Origin: Bathynomus jamesi | Lineage: Eukaryota; Arthropoda; Malacostraca; Isopoda; Cirolanidae | NCBI GenBank assembly: GCA_023014485.1 | Contig: JAJOZX010008807.1 | Span: forward strand, 1 to 64,000 | Reading direction: 5' to 3' | Length of the DNA: 64,000 nt | Shown: positions 11,488 to 22,050 of the stretch, in pieces | How positions within the stretch are numbered: the stretch's first letter is position 1 | How the letters are laid out: each line of letters opens with the position of its first letter | Notes under the pieces: model-generated | Seen by the model: the letters and a program-made list of their open reading frames with translations, nothing else | Database searches by the model: none | Told to the model about the DNA's origin: nothing | Program-made: the position numbers and the translations under genes

Positions 11488-12050
11488 ATAACACAAGGGT
11501 TATAATTATATCAAGATAATTATATAGGGTAATTTTGTAATTAGGATAAATTTGTATATAGGGTAATCTTGCATATAGGATAATTTTGTAGGACATACAG
11601 ACGAACTTGTACTTGACTTGAAAAATGAATACTGTTAACAATATACATTAAATCGTGGTCATTATAATAGTTATAAAACTTACGTTACTAAAAATTAATA
11701 GTAAATACAACAGTCAGGCGAGTAACACGGTATTCAAGCCCTAAATGCATTTGTACAATTTCAATATTCCTTTATTAAGATTGATTTTAGTTTGCTTTTA
11801 AACGAACGTAACGTTAAAACTATCTTGAAGACCAGTGCTTGCTTAAATCATAATTACTCCAATTAAATTCGTGTTTTATAACGTCAAAACAGTTTAATTC
11901 TTTAATAAACTTTAAACCTAAAACTAAATCCCACAAACTAATAATTCTCGGCAAACAAAGTTACAAAAATAAGCTTGTGGGGAGGGGGAGGAAGGGATAT
12001 AAAATATAAATTCAAAGACGTAAAGGGTTTTATGTACACTTTTTCCCTCG
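11488..12050. other. unassigned AT-rich sequence
   Basis: Near 11500-11590 a short motif (ATAGGGTAATTTTG and variants) recurs about four times. No coding recognised. Confidence 0.4.
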
Positions 12051-12051
12051 T

Positions 12052-12055
<4 letters not shown>

Positions 12056-12114
<59 letters not shown>
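12056..12114. repeat. (GA)n microsatellite
   Basis: About 29 units. It produces serine/leucine pseudo-ORFs on the other strand. Confidence 0.95.
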
Positions 12115-12117
<3 letters not shown>

Positions 12118-12398
12118 CAAGCGCTGAGTTCAAGCAATCTTTGCGGTGCTTTAGGGCGCTCAAAAAGCAACATTTTCGAGCCTATTATATCAGTGATAGT
12201 GAGTCAGACGTCGAACTGCGTTCGAAACGTTTCATTCACGACTTTAAGCTACATTTTTACCTCTTCGAAATGGGAGAGAAAAACGCGGAATTTAAATAAT
12301 TTTGAAAAAGTAAATATATATATATATATATGGGTTTGTTCCTGCAGGGGATCCTCATCTTAATAATGAAAAGGTAGACCAAGGCAACTTTTATTTCA

Positions 12399-12436
12399 GT
12401 CAAACGTTTCGGACATTCTAGATTTCCATCTTCAGT
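12399..12436 (-). other. hammerhead-ribozyme-like motif (candidate)
   Basis: On the minus strand CTGAAGA (12435-12429), a short stem GGA/TCC, and GAAAC followed by GTT occur in the order CUGANGA - stem II - GAAA of the hammerhead core. Such motifs are known in Penelope-like elements and retrozymes. Stem II is only about 3 bp and no stem I partner was confirmed. Confidence 0.35.
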
Positions 12437-12671
12437 ATATAAAGTAAAATACTGTAGAAAAGGTTCTTTGGAAATAATAATAATAATAAAATAACACGTT
12501 AATATCACATAAACCAAAATTATGGTAACATTTTTGGGCTAATATTAAATTTCAGGGACACCAGACTTAGGTGATCCGCCCATTTCATACTTTGGGCCCG
12601 TCGAGTTAACTATTACATCCAGGTTAGGTTACACTAAGTTAGATGGTCGTTCTTGGTTGGTTAGTTATTTC

Positions 12672-12819
12672 GGAGCAAGTGGAGTTTACGTCCCCCTGTG
12701 GTGCCTAGTGTAGTTTGCGTTCCCCTACATTATCCTAGTGTAGTTTACGCTCCCCAACTTTGACCTAGTGTAGTTTGTGTCCCCTTTTGCCTCAGGGGGA
12801 CGTAAACTACACTTGCTCC
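12672..12819. mobile_element. GG/CC MITE, copy F (GGAGCAAG type)
   Basis: A 148-bp element beginning GGAGCAAGTGGAGTTTACGT and ending with the complement (ACGTAAACTACACTTGCTCC), one mismatch in 27. An exact 8-bp duplication GTTATTTC flanks it (12664-12671 and 12820-12827). Between the ends, CCTAGTGTAGTTTACG-CCCC is repeated three times in tandem, so part of the terminal repeat has been amplified internally. It lacks the CCTAACC hairpin core of copies A-E; membership of that clan rests on the GG/CC ends and the 8-bp duplication. Confidence 0.8.
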
Positions 12820-12959
12820 GTTATTTCCTACGTCACCAACTTTCGGCCAATCAAGGATCCAGAAGACCGGTATCCCCGAAACTTAGTACCGTATTTGACA
12901 GATTTGTAAGTACATCGCATATCACTTTAGGAGGAAATTGTAGACACCATTGACCAGGG

Positions 12960-13290
12960 AAGTACTCCGTGGTGGATGTTAGGCAGGAGTCAGGGAGTGT
13001 TGGAACTCCCGTTTCTCCTGTCACTGTCCTCCTTAGCTGTTCTTTTTCCGTGTCTCATCTACCCTGTGAGCAGTCCAGCATGCTCTAAAACACACACTTC
13101 TCCCTCTATTCCTCACTACACATACATGCATCTTACACACTACACAACCTTTTCAAAATTTATATTAAAAAAAATAAAAATGGCATCATTGAGCTTTGGA
13201 GACCTTGTTTTTAGCTCTCTCCGTCTTCTGTGGAGGGATCACACTTTTGTGGGCGCTCGCCCTTAGCCCTTTTGCATTTAAAAAAACAAA
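12960..13290 (+). mobile_element. LINE 3' tail, truncated
   Basis: Ends with TGTGGGCGCTCGCCCTTAGC and an A-rich tract, the same 3' signature (GC-CTCGCCCTTG-CC) seen at 21233-21455, 30003-30128 and 50440-50545. The upstream part (FPCLIYPVSSPACSKTHTSP) is translatable but was not matched to a domain. Confidence 0.5.
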
Positions 13291-13292
13291 AA

Positions 13293-13670
13293 ACAACAAC
13301 TTGAGTTAAACCTAGAAGGCCAACGTTGCTCATTACAACAAAAATACATTTATTTCTCTGGAAATGATGTCTTTTATTGTACTTAAGTTAATTTTTATCA
13401 TTGTTTAGTAACAATAAATTTGTTAATTTAACCTATAAATGTAATTTTCATTATTGGGTTACGTAGATCCAACACTAGTCGCTATGTGTGCGGTCCCACA
13501 CTGTCCTTCTAGCGTTAAAACTAGGATGAACTCGCTAGTTTAATAAATATCAACTTAAAAAGCGGTTTGCTGACAGTAAACAGTTGGTTGGTTAAATTAT
13601 ATGTGGTTCGATGGGAGGTTACGTTAGATGTTGGTTCTGAATAATGGATACAAAGGGATTTCATAACCTT
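13293..13670. other. unassigned sequence
   Basis: Nothing recognised. Confidence 0.35.
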
Positions 13671-13674
13671 AAGG

Positions 13675-13892
13675 CAGTGGTTCTTAACATTTTTAGGCTG
13701 TGACCCAAATTCTGGTCTCGAGGATAGCTCGGCGACCCATACCTTCAAACAGTTCACTCGTAATAGATAATAATAAATAGTAAAATGATTAAGGATAAAA
13801 TAAATAAATGATAAATTATAATTTATTGATTCAATCAAGATGGCTTGGCGACCCAATTAATTGGGTCACGACCCAGGGGTTAAGAACCACTG
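13675..13892. mobile_element. hAT MITE (CAGTGGTTCTTAAC ends)
   Basis: A 218-bp element with ends CAGTGGTTCTTAACATTTTT and GGGTTAAGAACCACTG, a widespread hAT terminal motif. The flanks CCTTAAGG and GTTTAAGG agree at 6 of 8 positions, consistent with an eroded 8-bp duplication. No coding. Confidence 0.85.
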
Positions 13893-13994
13893 GTTTAAGG
13901 TCTGCTATCTAAGAAATGTCTGTTAGTGTTTTAAAGATTTTTGAGACTCTGAGATGGGAGTATTTCTCTGAATGGTTCGGATGAGTGAGTAACC

Positions 13995-14215
13995 TACTCT
14001 GGTTGGGGCCAGCGTTCGTAGCTCAGTGGGTTACAACGATACCCTGTGAGCGAAGTTAAGAGACTGAGGTCGTGGGTTCGAATTCCGATAATGTTGTTAA
14101 TAATAATAATACAGGGGTTAGAGCTATGGACATCATTAGTTGTCTTAATGGCTGTGCCAGTTTCTGGCACTCTTGACTGAATTATTGTTAATCTGGCTGG
14201 GGAAGGAGTAATCCA
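13995..14215 (+). mobile_element. tRNA-derived SINE, family A, copy 1
   Basis: A pol III-like head with box A TAGCTCAGTGGG and box B GGGTTCGAATTCC (14018-14090). It is followed by an AATAATAATA linker and the body ACAGGGGTTAGAG...GTGCCAGTTTCTGGCACTC. The same body occurs at 41688, 45395 and 50985. It does not fold as a complete tRNA, so it is called a SINE rather than a tRNA gene. Confidence 0.75.
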
Positions 14216-14611
14216 GTTCTAAGAATGGATAAAGACAAAAGAAGAAGGACAACCCCCATGGACAATGTTGAAAACTTATAATCTATATTCGTCTATGAAC
14301 TTCAAGCTTACAAATTCAGTGGCACTGGCTAGTGCCATTCCTTTAGATTTAAACACCGCAACAAACTTTGAACTATAATTATCTAACAAGTTCATTAAAA
14401 TTCGATGGATAAAGTCCGTAGATTTTTATGCTAAACGAAACCCATCATAATTTTTTAGGTCTTTAATTAAAAATAACCTTTGAAAAGTCGGTTCAAATTT
14501 ATTGCTTATAAAATATAATTTGGAGGTTATATTTAAGAAGTACAATTTAAGCAGTATAATTTAAGCAGTATAATTTCCTAGGTTTTATAGGTTCAAATTC
14601 TCATCAGGTGA

Positions 14612-14648
<37 letters not shown>

Positions 14649-14690
14649 AGACTTATAATTGTAGTAATAACCGCAATATTTGGATTTAGT
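14216..14690. other. unassigned sequence with a poly-T tract
   Basis: AT-rich; about 24 T residues at 14617-14640. No gene recognised. Confidence 0.4.
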
Positions 14691-14696
14691 TAATAT

Positions 14697-14830
14697 CTTC
14701 GAATAACGTCAAAAGTCACGGGACGGAGGGGACTTCACCTTTACGTGCAATGGGAACCACAGATCGCTATATCATCTGAATGCAATGGACGGTCCCCCAT
14801 CCAACTACCGAGCAGATCCATTGTCGCTTA
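14697..14830 (-). mobile_element. 5S rRNA-derived SINE, copy 1
   Basis: On the minus strand GTTGGATGGGGGACCGTCC resembles the internal promoter half of 5S rRNA (GGATGGGTGACCG). It is followed by CAGATGATATAGCGA and a tail TCCCCTCCGT-CCCGTGAC-TTTGACGTTAT shared with the copy at 16395. Confidence 0.6.
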
Positions 14831-14866
14831 AATTTTAAAAACTTATCATAGTTTACAAAAATTTCT

Positions 14867-14868
<2 letters not shown>

Positions 14869-14918
<50 letters not shown>
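14869..14918. repeat. (GA)n microsatellite
   Basis: About 25 units. Confidence 0.95.
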
Positions 14919-14919
<1 letters not shown>

Positions 14920-14921
<2 letters not shown>

Positions 14922-15370
14922 CATAACACAAACCAACTAAATCAAAAGAATAAATCCATCAACAAAAGAGAATACTTTACGGCTCCAATCTATATAAACA
15001 AACCTTCGCCTCCTTATACCCGCAAGAAGAACATCATCCAAGCTCCCAAATAAATAAACACACCAACAAACAAACAATCAATGAAGGAAAGAAACAAACA
15101 AACGAAAGAAAAACAACAAACACTCAAAACGAAACAAAAAAAGAAAAACAAAAAAAGCTAAAAATCTCGTAAAAAACCGCATTACAAAATTCAAATGTTT
15201 TCCAAAACCAAAAACTTCTCGATGGTTGAATGAAAGCAATAATCGAAATGAAATTTCACAGTCCCCCCCACCCCCACCCCCACGCGAACCCCATTTTTCA
15301 CAAAAGATGAAATTACCTGCTTTTAAAATATTTATTGTAGACATTCTATTTTTTAATAAATATATGTAAA
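14920..15370. other. unassigned A-rich sequence
   Basis: Purine-rich with AAACAAACAAACG-like runs (15060-15150) and a C-rich patch at 15262-15283. No coding. Confidence 0.4.
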
Positions 15371-15374
15371 TATT

Positions 15375-15545
15375 TCAGCCGGGTTAAGCGACTTTGGGTC
15401 TGGATAGTAGATGGATGGGACACCATCCTTCGCGTCCAGATTATGTAGCGACTCTTAGAATGGTTCGGTTTCCACGTAAAGCTATAGGTCCACTCCCTCA
15501 ATATCATCTTAGATGTTGCGAAGGACGTTAAACATCATCATTACA
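15375..15545 (+). mobile_element. 5S rRNA-derived SINE, copy 2
   Basis: GTCTGGATAGTAGATGGATGGG followed by CAGATTATGTAGCGACTC and a tail ending GACGTTAAACATCATC. The layout is the same as the copies at 14697 (minus) and 16395. Confidence 0.6.
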
Positions 15546-15818
15546 TCATTTAAATATGTCTTAATATTGTATTTTCAAGCTAAAACACGGTTTAAAACAC
15601 ACACACACACACACACACATATAAATATAAATTATTATTATTATTGTTATTATTATAATCATTATTAATATGTTACATTAAAAGCAGAAGACAAAGATTA
15701 CGTTCGAAAATGGAACGCAATTAAATGTCGAGTTTGGCATAATATATTCGGGCGAATTTCTGCACACGATTTCTCAATTAATTGGTAAATATACATGAAT
15801 TGTGTGTCTATTTTGTTG

Positions 15819-15838
15819 CAACACACACACACACACAC
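15819..15838. repeat. (CA)n microsatellite
   Basis: About 10 units, one of several short CA tracts in this region (another at 15598-15620). Confidence 0.85.
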
Positions 15839-15922
15839 AGTGCCTGAAAACATCATGGAATTGGTGCTTAATATTAAACAGGATATCAGGCCATTCAATA
15901 CAATGATTTTCGAGTGTGTTAT

Positions 15923-15927
<5 letters not shown>

Positions 15928-15998
<71 letters not shown>
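15928..15998. repeat. compound (TA)n(GA)n microsatellite
   Basis: About 14 TA units pass directly into about 20 GA units. Neighbouring ORFs rich in YI/RE repeats are its translation. Confidence 0.95.
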
Positions 15999-15999
<1 letters not shown>

Positions 16000-16302
16000 A
16001 CCACTGAAGTTTTCTCTGCTTAATCTTCAAAGAATTCATTTTAGCTGCTGGATGGCTCGGTTGGTAAAAGCGGTCGTCCAGATAAAATCCGAACCAGGTT
16101 TCGTTTCTTTTCACTTTTAATTATTATACCAAAAGTGTAATATATATATATAATATATATATATGCTTATGAATAAAAATGTAAAATATTAAAATATATG
16201 TCATTAGAACGTCAGTTATGCTTCTTCGTTCCATTTCAGGGCTGTCGATAAGATTTCTGTATCGATTCATCTCCCAAGGCTCTTCAAGTGATAACACACC
16301 TC

Positions 16303-16347
<45 letters not shown>

Positions 16348-16394
16348 GGCGTATTCCTATATACAGTTTACATGTCTTCTCAGGGTTCAGAGGA

Positions 16395-16556
16395 AGACAT
16401 TTGTAGAGGTGGGATACTGAGTCTGGTTTGTATCATAGTTGGATGGGTGACCGTCCTGTGAGTTCAGATGATGTACCTGAGATAGTTCGAATCCTACTTA
16501 ATGCCATAGGTCCCCTCCGTTACACGACCTTTGCCGTTATGACGGAGGTTTAACAA
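16395..16556 (+). mobile_element. 5S rRNA-derived SINE, copy 3
   Basis: AGTCTGGTTTGTATCATAGT then TGGATGGGTGACCGTCCTG closely follows the 3' half of 5S rRNA, which carries its internal pol III promoter. It continues with CAGATGATGTACCTGAGATA, a TCCCCTCCGTTACACGACC segment and TTGCCGTTATGACGGAGGTT. It is the best-preserved copy in the window. Confidence 0.7.
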
Positions 16557-16559
16557 CAG

Positions 16560-17410
16560 AGAGGTGGGGGGTTCAGAACCTTGAAGTCTGAGAAACAGAA
16601 TGATGTGGACACAGTTTCATAACGCCGTGAAAAAACAAGTCTTTGAGGAAGGAAGTCAGTTCGAGGTCACCCTATATACCCTGTACCCTGTATACCCATG
16701 TATTCCATAAATAGTACCAATGACTTTATGAAACAACTTCGCGATCATTTCCAGCTATATTCTGTGTCCAATTCGTAACCTTTGAAGAAGAGTGGACAAG
16801 TGAACTTATGGAAGGACGATGCCCGTCAAATTTTATGACCACTTTTAATGTCTTCGAAGGGGTATTTTCCAGTCTTCAGTCTTCGCATATGATATTTACC
16901 CCTATTAACGCCATCTGATAGATAAAACCTGTTAACGAAGATAGCAGAACAGATTCGAAAGCTGTTTATCCTTACGTAATAGATCTCAAGACAGTCATTT
17001 GGGCTTTTCTGATTAAAGCTCTTTTGAGTGACTTGATAAATTAGCTGTTTCATATATTCCGATGTACTTTTTTTGTTTACAGGGTCTAAAAGAGATTACT
17101 GTCGGGCTTCTTGTTTAACTCGGTGGAAGAGGAACGAAGCGAATTGGTACGTTTTCTAGCGAGGAAGGAAACAGTTCTAAATACCCCTACTACGATTTTA
17201 GAGTAGTAGGGTGATGCACCATGGAAGATTCTTCCAGGGGAAAATCTGCATCTTCTCCCCTTGAAGGACGTTTGGTATCGACTTCTCTCCTCAAACAACA
17301 ATTCTGGCCTTCTTTATGGCTGCCAACATATCACATATGACGTTAGTGTCATCACATTATTTTATGCCCAGTTAAGTTACCCAAAATAAATTAATATATT
17401 AAAATAAGAG
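16560..17410. other. unassigned sequence
   Basis: Short antisense frames at 16826-17053 and 17086-17301 match nothing recognised. No repeat structure seen. Confidence 0.35.
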
Positions 17411-17411
17411 T

Positions 17412-17413
<2 letters not shown>

Positions 17414-17448
<35 letters not shown>
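17414..17448. repeat. (CA)n microsatellite
   Basis: About 17 units. Confidence 0.9.
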
Positions 17449-17452
<4 letters not shown>

Positions 17453-17584
17453 ATTTTGAAAAAGCCATTGCTTTTTGGGGATTAATCTTTTGTTCAGTTG
17501 AGCTGTCACCCGAAATTGGGTTTTATGCCCTTTGCATTTAAGGCTTAAATTTGTACAATTATCAAATGCATTTTACCTGATTTA

Positions 17585-17621
<37 letters not shown>

Positions 17622-17623
<2 letters not shown>

Positions 17624-17905
17624 GCGCCTCAGTGGTGTAGTGGTTAGCGTCGCTGACTACGAATCCATCGGCCCGGGATCGAGACCCGGTGACGGCAGCC
17701 GGCGCGCAGCAAAACCCAGCTGTTCATCGTTCCACACAATAAAAAAAGAAAGTGGTTGGTAGATAAATAGGTACCCTGGGTGGCCTAGACGCTGGGCTGC
17801 TGGTGTGGCGTGGTTCGGATTCCATGTTTAACTGTAGGTTCCTAGGTGGAGTGAAAAGCTTGACCTTCGTCAGAATGAACAATTCGGACGGAAGCAAACC
17901 AAAGG
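17622..17905 (+). mobile_element. tRNA-derived SINE, family B, copy 1
   Basis: TGGTGTAGTGGTTAGCGTCG (box A-like) and GGGATCGAGACCC (box B-like) are spaced as in a tRNA. Downstream is a second promoter-like pair (GTGGCCTAGACGC and GTGGTTCGGATTCC, 17770-17822). The head matches the copy at 45900. It lies between (TA)n tracts. Confidence 0.6.
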
Positions 17906-17942
17906 TATATATATATAATATATATATATAATACACACACAC

Positions 17943-17973
17943 GGGTGCCACATAGGTTTATACAGTGTATATA

Positions 17974-18032
<59 letters not shown>

Positions 18033-18050
18033 GAGTGCCACATAGGTTTA
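17943..18050. repeat. (TA)n array bounded by an 18-bp direct repeat
   Basis: GTGCCACATAGGTTTAT occurs at 17945 and again at 18034, on either side of about 30 TA units. The arrangement suggests local duplication by slippage or repair. Confidence 0.75.
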
Positions 18051-18354
18051 TTGTCTCTTAAACCAATTTACAAGGGAACTCTTACTCCTTAGCTTGGCAT
18101 CCTCGTAAATAAGGCGTGAGCAAGCATTCCTAAAGACATAAAGCAAACAGAGAAAATACGCGGTCGTCTCCTAACCTCGAGGACAAAATAGGAAAAAAAT
18201 AGAAATAAAAAGAGATACTGGGAGGTTAACTAACTTTGGCGCAGGCACTCGTCTTCTCTGTGGCACTGTTGTACAGATAAGCGCTTTTGTTCCTTCTTTT
18301 GTCAAAAGATCGTTGTTCATATTGTAGCAAAACACGAAATTAGGTTTCTTATAG

Positions 18355-18356
<2 letters not shown>

Positions 18357-18396
<40 letters not shown>
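18357..18396. repeat. (TA)n microsatellite
   Basis: About 20 units, forming the left flank of the Tigger element. Confidence 0.9.
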
Positions 18397-18399
<3 letters not shown>

Positions 18400-18563
18400 G
18401 GTTCCGGTTAATTTGGCCACAACGGGACTCATGTGTTTTGTCCCAATAAAGCGGGTGGCCCAATTAAACGAACCTGTCTTCTGTTGGGGGAAAAAATGAA
18501 ACTATATAAGATAAACATTTATTTAATAAAAAGCACTGTTTTTAGTAAGGCATGATATATATA

Positions 18564-18606
<43 letters not shown>

Positions 18607-19290
18607 GGACCAAAAAATGAAGCGCCCAAATATTTATTGTGGGAAAAAAAATATCTAACGTGGATTGTTTCAAAGACTACTGATTGTGAACAAACAAAAT
18701 CACTGCACGCATCTAAAGCAGACTGAGGACACCCTGCCATTTCTTGCATGAAATACTTTTGGAAGGCACTTATGCCCGCTTTAGCCTCTGGATGCATTAT
18801 TTTTAGAGGTTCAGGTTCGTTGTCATCGTCGCTGTCTGGATCTGGTTCTCTTTGAAGACGCTTTGATACTACTTGCTCTATAATGCTCTCGTCACAATCG
18901 TCATAATCGGCGTAGCACCTCAGGTCATCGTCAATTGCCTCAAAAACTTCTTGATTACTAACACCTGGTAATGTAATCTCTACATTGTCTGTTGAATTTG
19001 CCACATTATATTTACATTCACATTTTATTAACAAATACGGTAAGAGCGCACACGGTGTACATCATTCATACAACGCCACCGTTAACCAAATAAGGTAATA
19101 GTGTGTGTGTGTGTGTGTGTGTGTAGCATCACAACTGACGTCACAATGCGGACCAATAAAGCGGCTTGACTGTCCCTAATAAGCGGATTTAATAGTACGA
19201 TAATTCAATTATTCGTTTTTGTTTTTAGAAATTTGGCCCAATAATCCTGCTGGCCAAAGTTAACCGGCGGCCCTATTAACCGGAATCGAC
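18397..19290 (-). mobile_element. Tigger/pogo element, internally deleted
   Basis: Ends GTAGGTTCCGGTTAATTTGG and, in complement, GTCGATTCCGGTTAATAGGG, followed on both sides by TA repeats. The element has landed in, or is bounded by, (TA)n. A further (TA)n at 18556-18602 has grown inside it. Only the transposase C-terminus remains. Confidence 0.8.
18604..19034 (-). CDS. Tigger-like transposase, C-terminal fragment
   Basis: About 140 codons are open on the minus strand: an acidic stretch (EAIDDDLRCYADYDDCDESI, then REPDPDSDDDNEPE) and an amphipathic tail (AKAGISAFQKYFMQEMAG). This resembles the acidic C-terminal region of Tigger/CENP-B-like proteins downstream of the DDE domain. The DDE motifs and HTH are absent. 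The frame runs on into the (TA)n at 18570-18602, giving a meaningless isoleucine/tyrosine end. The start is arbitrary because the true N-terminus has been deleted. Confidence 0.55.
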
Positions 19291-19340
19291 TATATATATA
19301 TATATATATAATATATATTAATATATATATATATATATAT

Positions 19341-20640
19341 TAGTGATGTAGGTCACATCCGCATCCGCGGAACATCCGCACATTTTCTTGCATCCGCATC
19401 CGCATCCGCATCCGCACTTTGGACTGCGGATGTCGTGCGGATGTGGACCGTTGAGATAAAACGTCGTTAATAAGCGGAAATTATCAAATTCTACTATATT
19501 AATAGAACTAGTTCATTGTGCGCAAAAGTGATGCAAGCGACAAGACGAGAGGCTGTTCTTGTATGAAGTTACTCTCTTGCAACCTACTTAGATCCACGTT
19601 ACAAAGCTAAGTTATTTTCACCTAGTACATTAGAACGAGTCAAATCATCACTTGGCAAAGCAGTTGAAGAGCTTCAATCTCTTGAATCTGTCGCTTCGCC
19701 ACCCACCAAAAGAATAAAAGTTTCAGTGACAGAACCAACACCTTCAACAAGCAAATCTATCACAGAATCTGTCTCTCAGTTTCTTGAGTCAAGCAGCAAT
19801 GACGAGACCTACGCGATGTCAAAAGATGTAGTAAAAATGATCGAGAGCTATCACCAAGAAAAACGCCTGGCTGCATGTGACAATCCTATTAGTTGGTGGA
19901 AAAATACGCAGAATATCTATCTATACTTGAGTAAACTTGCAAGGAAACATTTAGCCTGTCCTCCAACAAACGTACCAAGCGAGAGATTATTTAGCAGTGC
20001 TGGATTAATATATGATGAAAAGAGAAACAGACTGGCAGCAGAAAAGGCAGAAAATTTAATGTTCCTTAAGCATAACCTTCCTATAATTAAGTTTGAACAT
20101 TAAACGATGAACATCTTAGTTTACTTTATTTTAATTACTCATTTATAAATATGCCTAATAAAACTTTAAATTTAATATAAATAGTTATCAAGCTAATCAA
20201 AGATCTCTTTCTATAAGGGTGGAGGTTGGGGAAAGAGGTCGGTGGGGTGCATTTGAGTTGGGTTCACGTCCCGCATCCTGGTAATACAATTATGGTTTCT
20301 AATTGTGGCTGAAACTCAACAAAATATAACGAATTTATTTGCAGACGAATTCACTAATTGATTTCTATATTAGTTAGATGCTTGATATTATTTTATATGT
20401 TCAGAGAAAAGTACAGCAATTATTGTACAATTAATCAATTATACTACATTATAGCTACAGCTCTCTCTATATAATAACTTATTATATACGTTAAACACAA
20501 CAAATCTCGAATATATCCTAAAAAATAACGAAAATGTAGACATCCGCATCCGCATCCGCATCCGCGGATGTTGAAATCAAACATCCTCATCCGCATCCGC
20601 ATCCTCGGATGTGAAAAAAATGACATCCGCTACATCACTA
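19341..20640 (+). mobile_element. hAT element with CATCCG subterminal repeats, internally deleted
   Basis: A 1300-bp element with ends TAGTGATGTAG and CTACATCACTA, flanked by ATATATAT on both sides (an 8-bp duplication, though ambiguous in a TA tract). Subterminal arrays of CATCCG hexamers lie at 19356-19416 and 20541-20611 in the same orientation. Only the C-terminal third of the transposase survives (19567-20103). Confidence 0.85.
19567..20103 (+). CDS. hAT transposase, C-terminal part with dimerisation domain
   Basis: An open frame of 179 codons follows a TGA at 19564-19566. It begins near the conserved ATYLDPRYKAKLF block of hAT transposases. A variable hydrophilic linker rich in serine and threonine follows (TPSTSKSITESVSQF). 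It ends in the dimerisation domain: NPISWWKNTQNIYLYLSKLA, CPPTNVPSERLFSSAG, EKRNRLAAEKAENLMFLKHN. The order and spacing match the ZBED/hAT group. The N-terminal BED finger and the first catalytic residues are missing. The reading frame is intact to its stop, which suggests a fairly recent deletion derivative. Confidence 0.85.
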   Translation, partial: SYSLATYLDPRYKAKLFSPSTLERVKSSLGKAVEELQSLESVASPPTKRIKVSVTEPTPSTSKSITESVSQFLESSSNDETYAMSKDVVKMIESYHQEKRLAACDNPISWWKNTQNIYLYLSKLARKHLACPPTNVPSERLFSSAGLIYDEKRNRLAAEKAENLMFLKHNLPIIKFEH

Positions 20641-20649
20641 ATATATATA

Positions 20650-21085
20650 TACATATATATAAAATATAAAAAGCGCTGAAAATAAAATAAAATAAACACA
20701 GACTTTACATCCTGTTAAACCTGTGTTTATTTTAATTTTTTTTTGTTTTAGATTGTATCTGAGGTTATTACAACTATTGAAAGTATTATCCGCGTTCAGA
20801 TGCGCTCATGACCTCAATAATACCTTTAAGTTATACACCTTCATGAGGAATAGCGAGTATCTGTGACGTCATTATGATAAAAAGACACTTCTGTGTGCCA
20901 GTTTTGAGAGAAAGAATATAGCAAAACTCTTACTAAATAGTGAAAAGTTAATGCATAGCGACATACCAAAATTTAGAATATCTTTCAGGTGTTACAAATA
21001 ATTAGAATAAATTCATTATGTTTATTGAGTACTGCCAATATATTTATCTTTGATATAGTTATCAAAGACTTTTTAATTCTGCGTC
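20650..21085. other. unassigned sequence
   Basis: AT-rich; nothing recognised. Confidence 0.35.
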
Positions 21086-21089
21086 TTAG

Positions 21090-22050
21090 TATTTAATTGG
21101 TCCACCCTTAACCCTAATTACTGCCTCCAATCGACGTGGTATCGACATCGAGTCGACAAGCCTCTTGCATTCTTCTGCAGTTATCGATTGCCAAGTTGTC
21201 ATCAAACACCTCTTCAGTTCAATAAGTTAATTGGTTATTTTCATTCTTTCATCTACTCAACCGGTCAACTCTGGAACACTCTTCCTCAATCCATCTTTCC
21301 CCCTGTCTATGACTTCCAATCTTTTAAATACAGAGTGTCCAGGCCCCTGAAAAACCATAAAACTTGATTTTGGCTCTCTTCTTCCTCTATGGGGGGGGGA
21401 GGGTGGCGTTTTTGCGGGCACTCGCCCTTGGCCCTTCCTTCCTGTATATAAAAAAGTAGTGTTTTTGTTTATACGCTTTTGGGCCTTCTGCTTTGACCTT
21501 TCAAAGATTTTCTATCTATTTGGTCATGGTTGTACTTCAATTTCATGAGTAGCAAATCACGCAGATGTTCACGAGCCGCACGAGCTGGAGCCTAGGTCAT
21601 GTTGAAAAATAAATGGTTCGTCTCCATACAGCTGTTCTGCAGACTCCAGCACGAAGTAATCTTGATAAACTTGACTATTGGCAATTCAATTTACAAATGC
21701 AGGCGACCCCACACCATTTGCCTTTATACAACCCCACACTAACACACTCACCGCCTTTATGAAATGGGATTTCCGTTACAAAAACTGAAAATTAGGCCGA
21801 TGTTAAATGCGAAGCAAAGAGAAGACGACTACCCTGTTGCAAAGAAAGCGTTGTACGGACTGCAAACGAGTGGCAAAAAGTGCTTTTATTAGACGAATCA
21901 AAATTTTGTTTGTCACTCGGTGACAGGGGTCCACGACTTTGGAGAAGAAAGTCTGAAATGCATCATGAAAGCTGCCTGAAACGATCTGTCAAATTTACAG
22001 CGAGTTTGTGTTTGGAGTTGTTGCATGAATGCAAATGGTGTGTGTGTGTG
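21090..22050. pseudogene. rearranged Tc1-like transposase pseudogene
   Basis: The middle of the protein reads on the plus strand (21780-22010): LNAKQRE then ANEWQKVLLLDESKFCLSLG, with the first catalytic Asp in LLDESKF, and KRSVKF. The rest reads on the minus strand upstream: FVLESAEQLYGDEPFIFQHD near 21690-21600 (second Asp), then TWQSITAEECKRLVDSM and IPRRLEAVIRVKGGPIKY near 21215-21095. The C-terminal half is therefore inverted relative to the N-terminal half. A LINE 3' tail (21233-21455) separates the minus-strand pieces. Confidence 0.75.
21233..21455 (+). mobile_element. LINE 3' end, truncated
   Basis: Encodes the end of an ORF2 (FIYSTGQLWNTLPQSIFPPV then YDFQSFKYRVSRPLKNHKT and a stop). 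This is followed by a 3' UTR with a G-run (21390-21399), GGCACTCGCCCTTGGCCC-like sequence and an A-rich end. It is inserted in a Tc1 relic. Confidence 0.75.

Noticed and set aside
11924..12163. serine/leucine-repeat frames (also near 15.8, 28.6, 48.4 and 58 kb)
   Set aside because: Translations of (GA)n/(CT)n microsatellites.
16395..16556. true 5S rRNA gene
   Set aside because: Only the internal promoter half resembles 5S; the rest is a shared SINE body.
18604..19034. acidic host nuclear protein
   Set aside because: The frame lies inside Tigger terminal repeats and matches the acidic C-terminal part of Tigger transposases.
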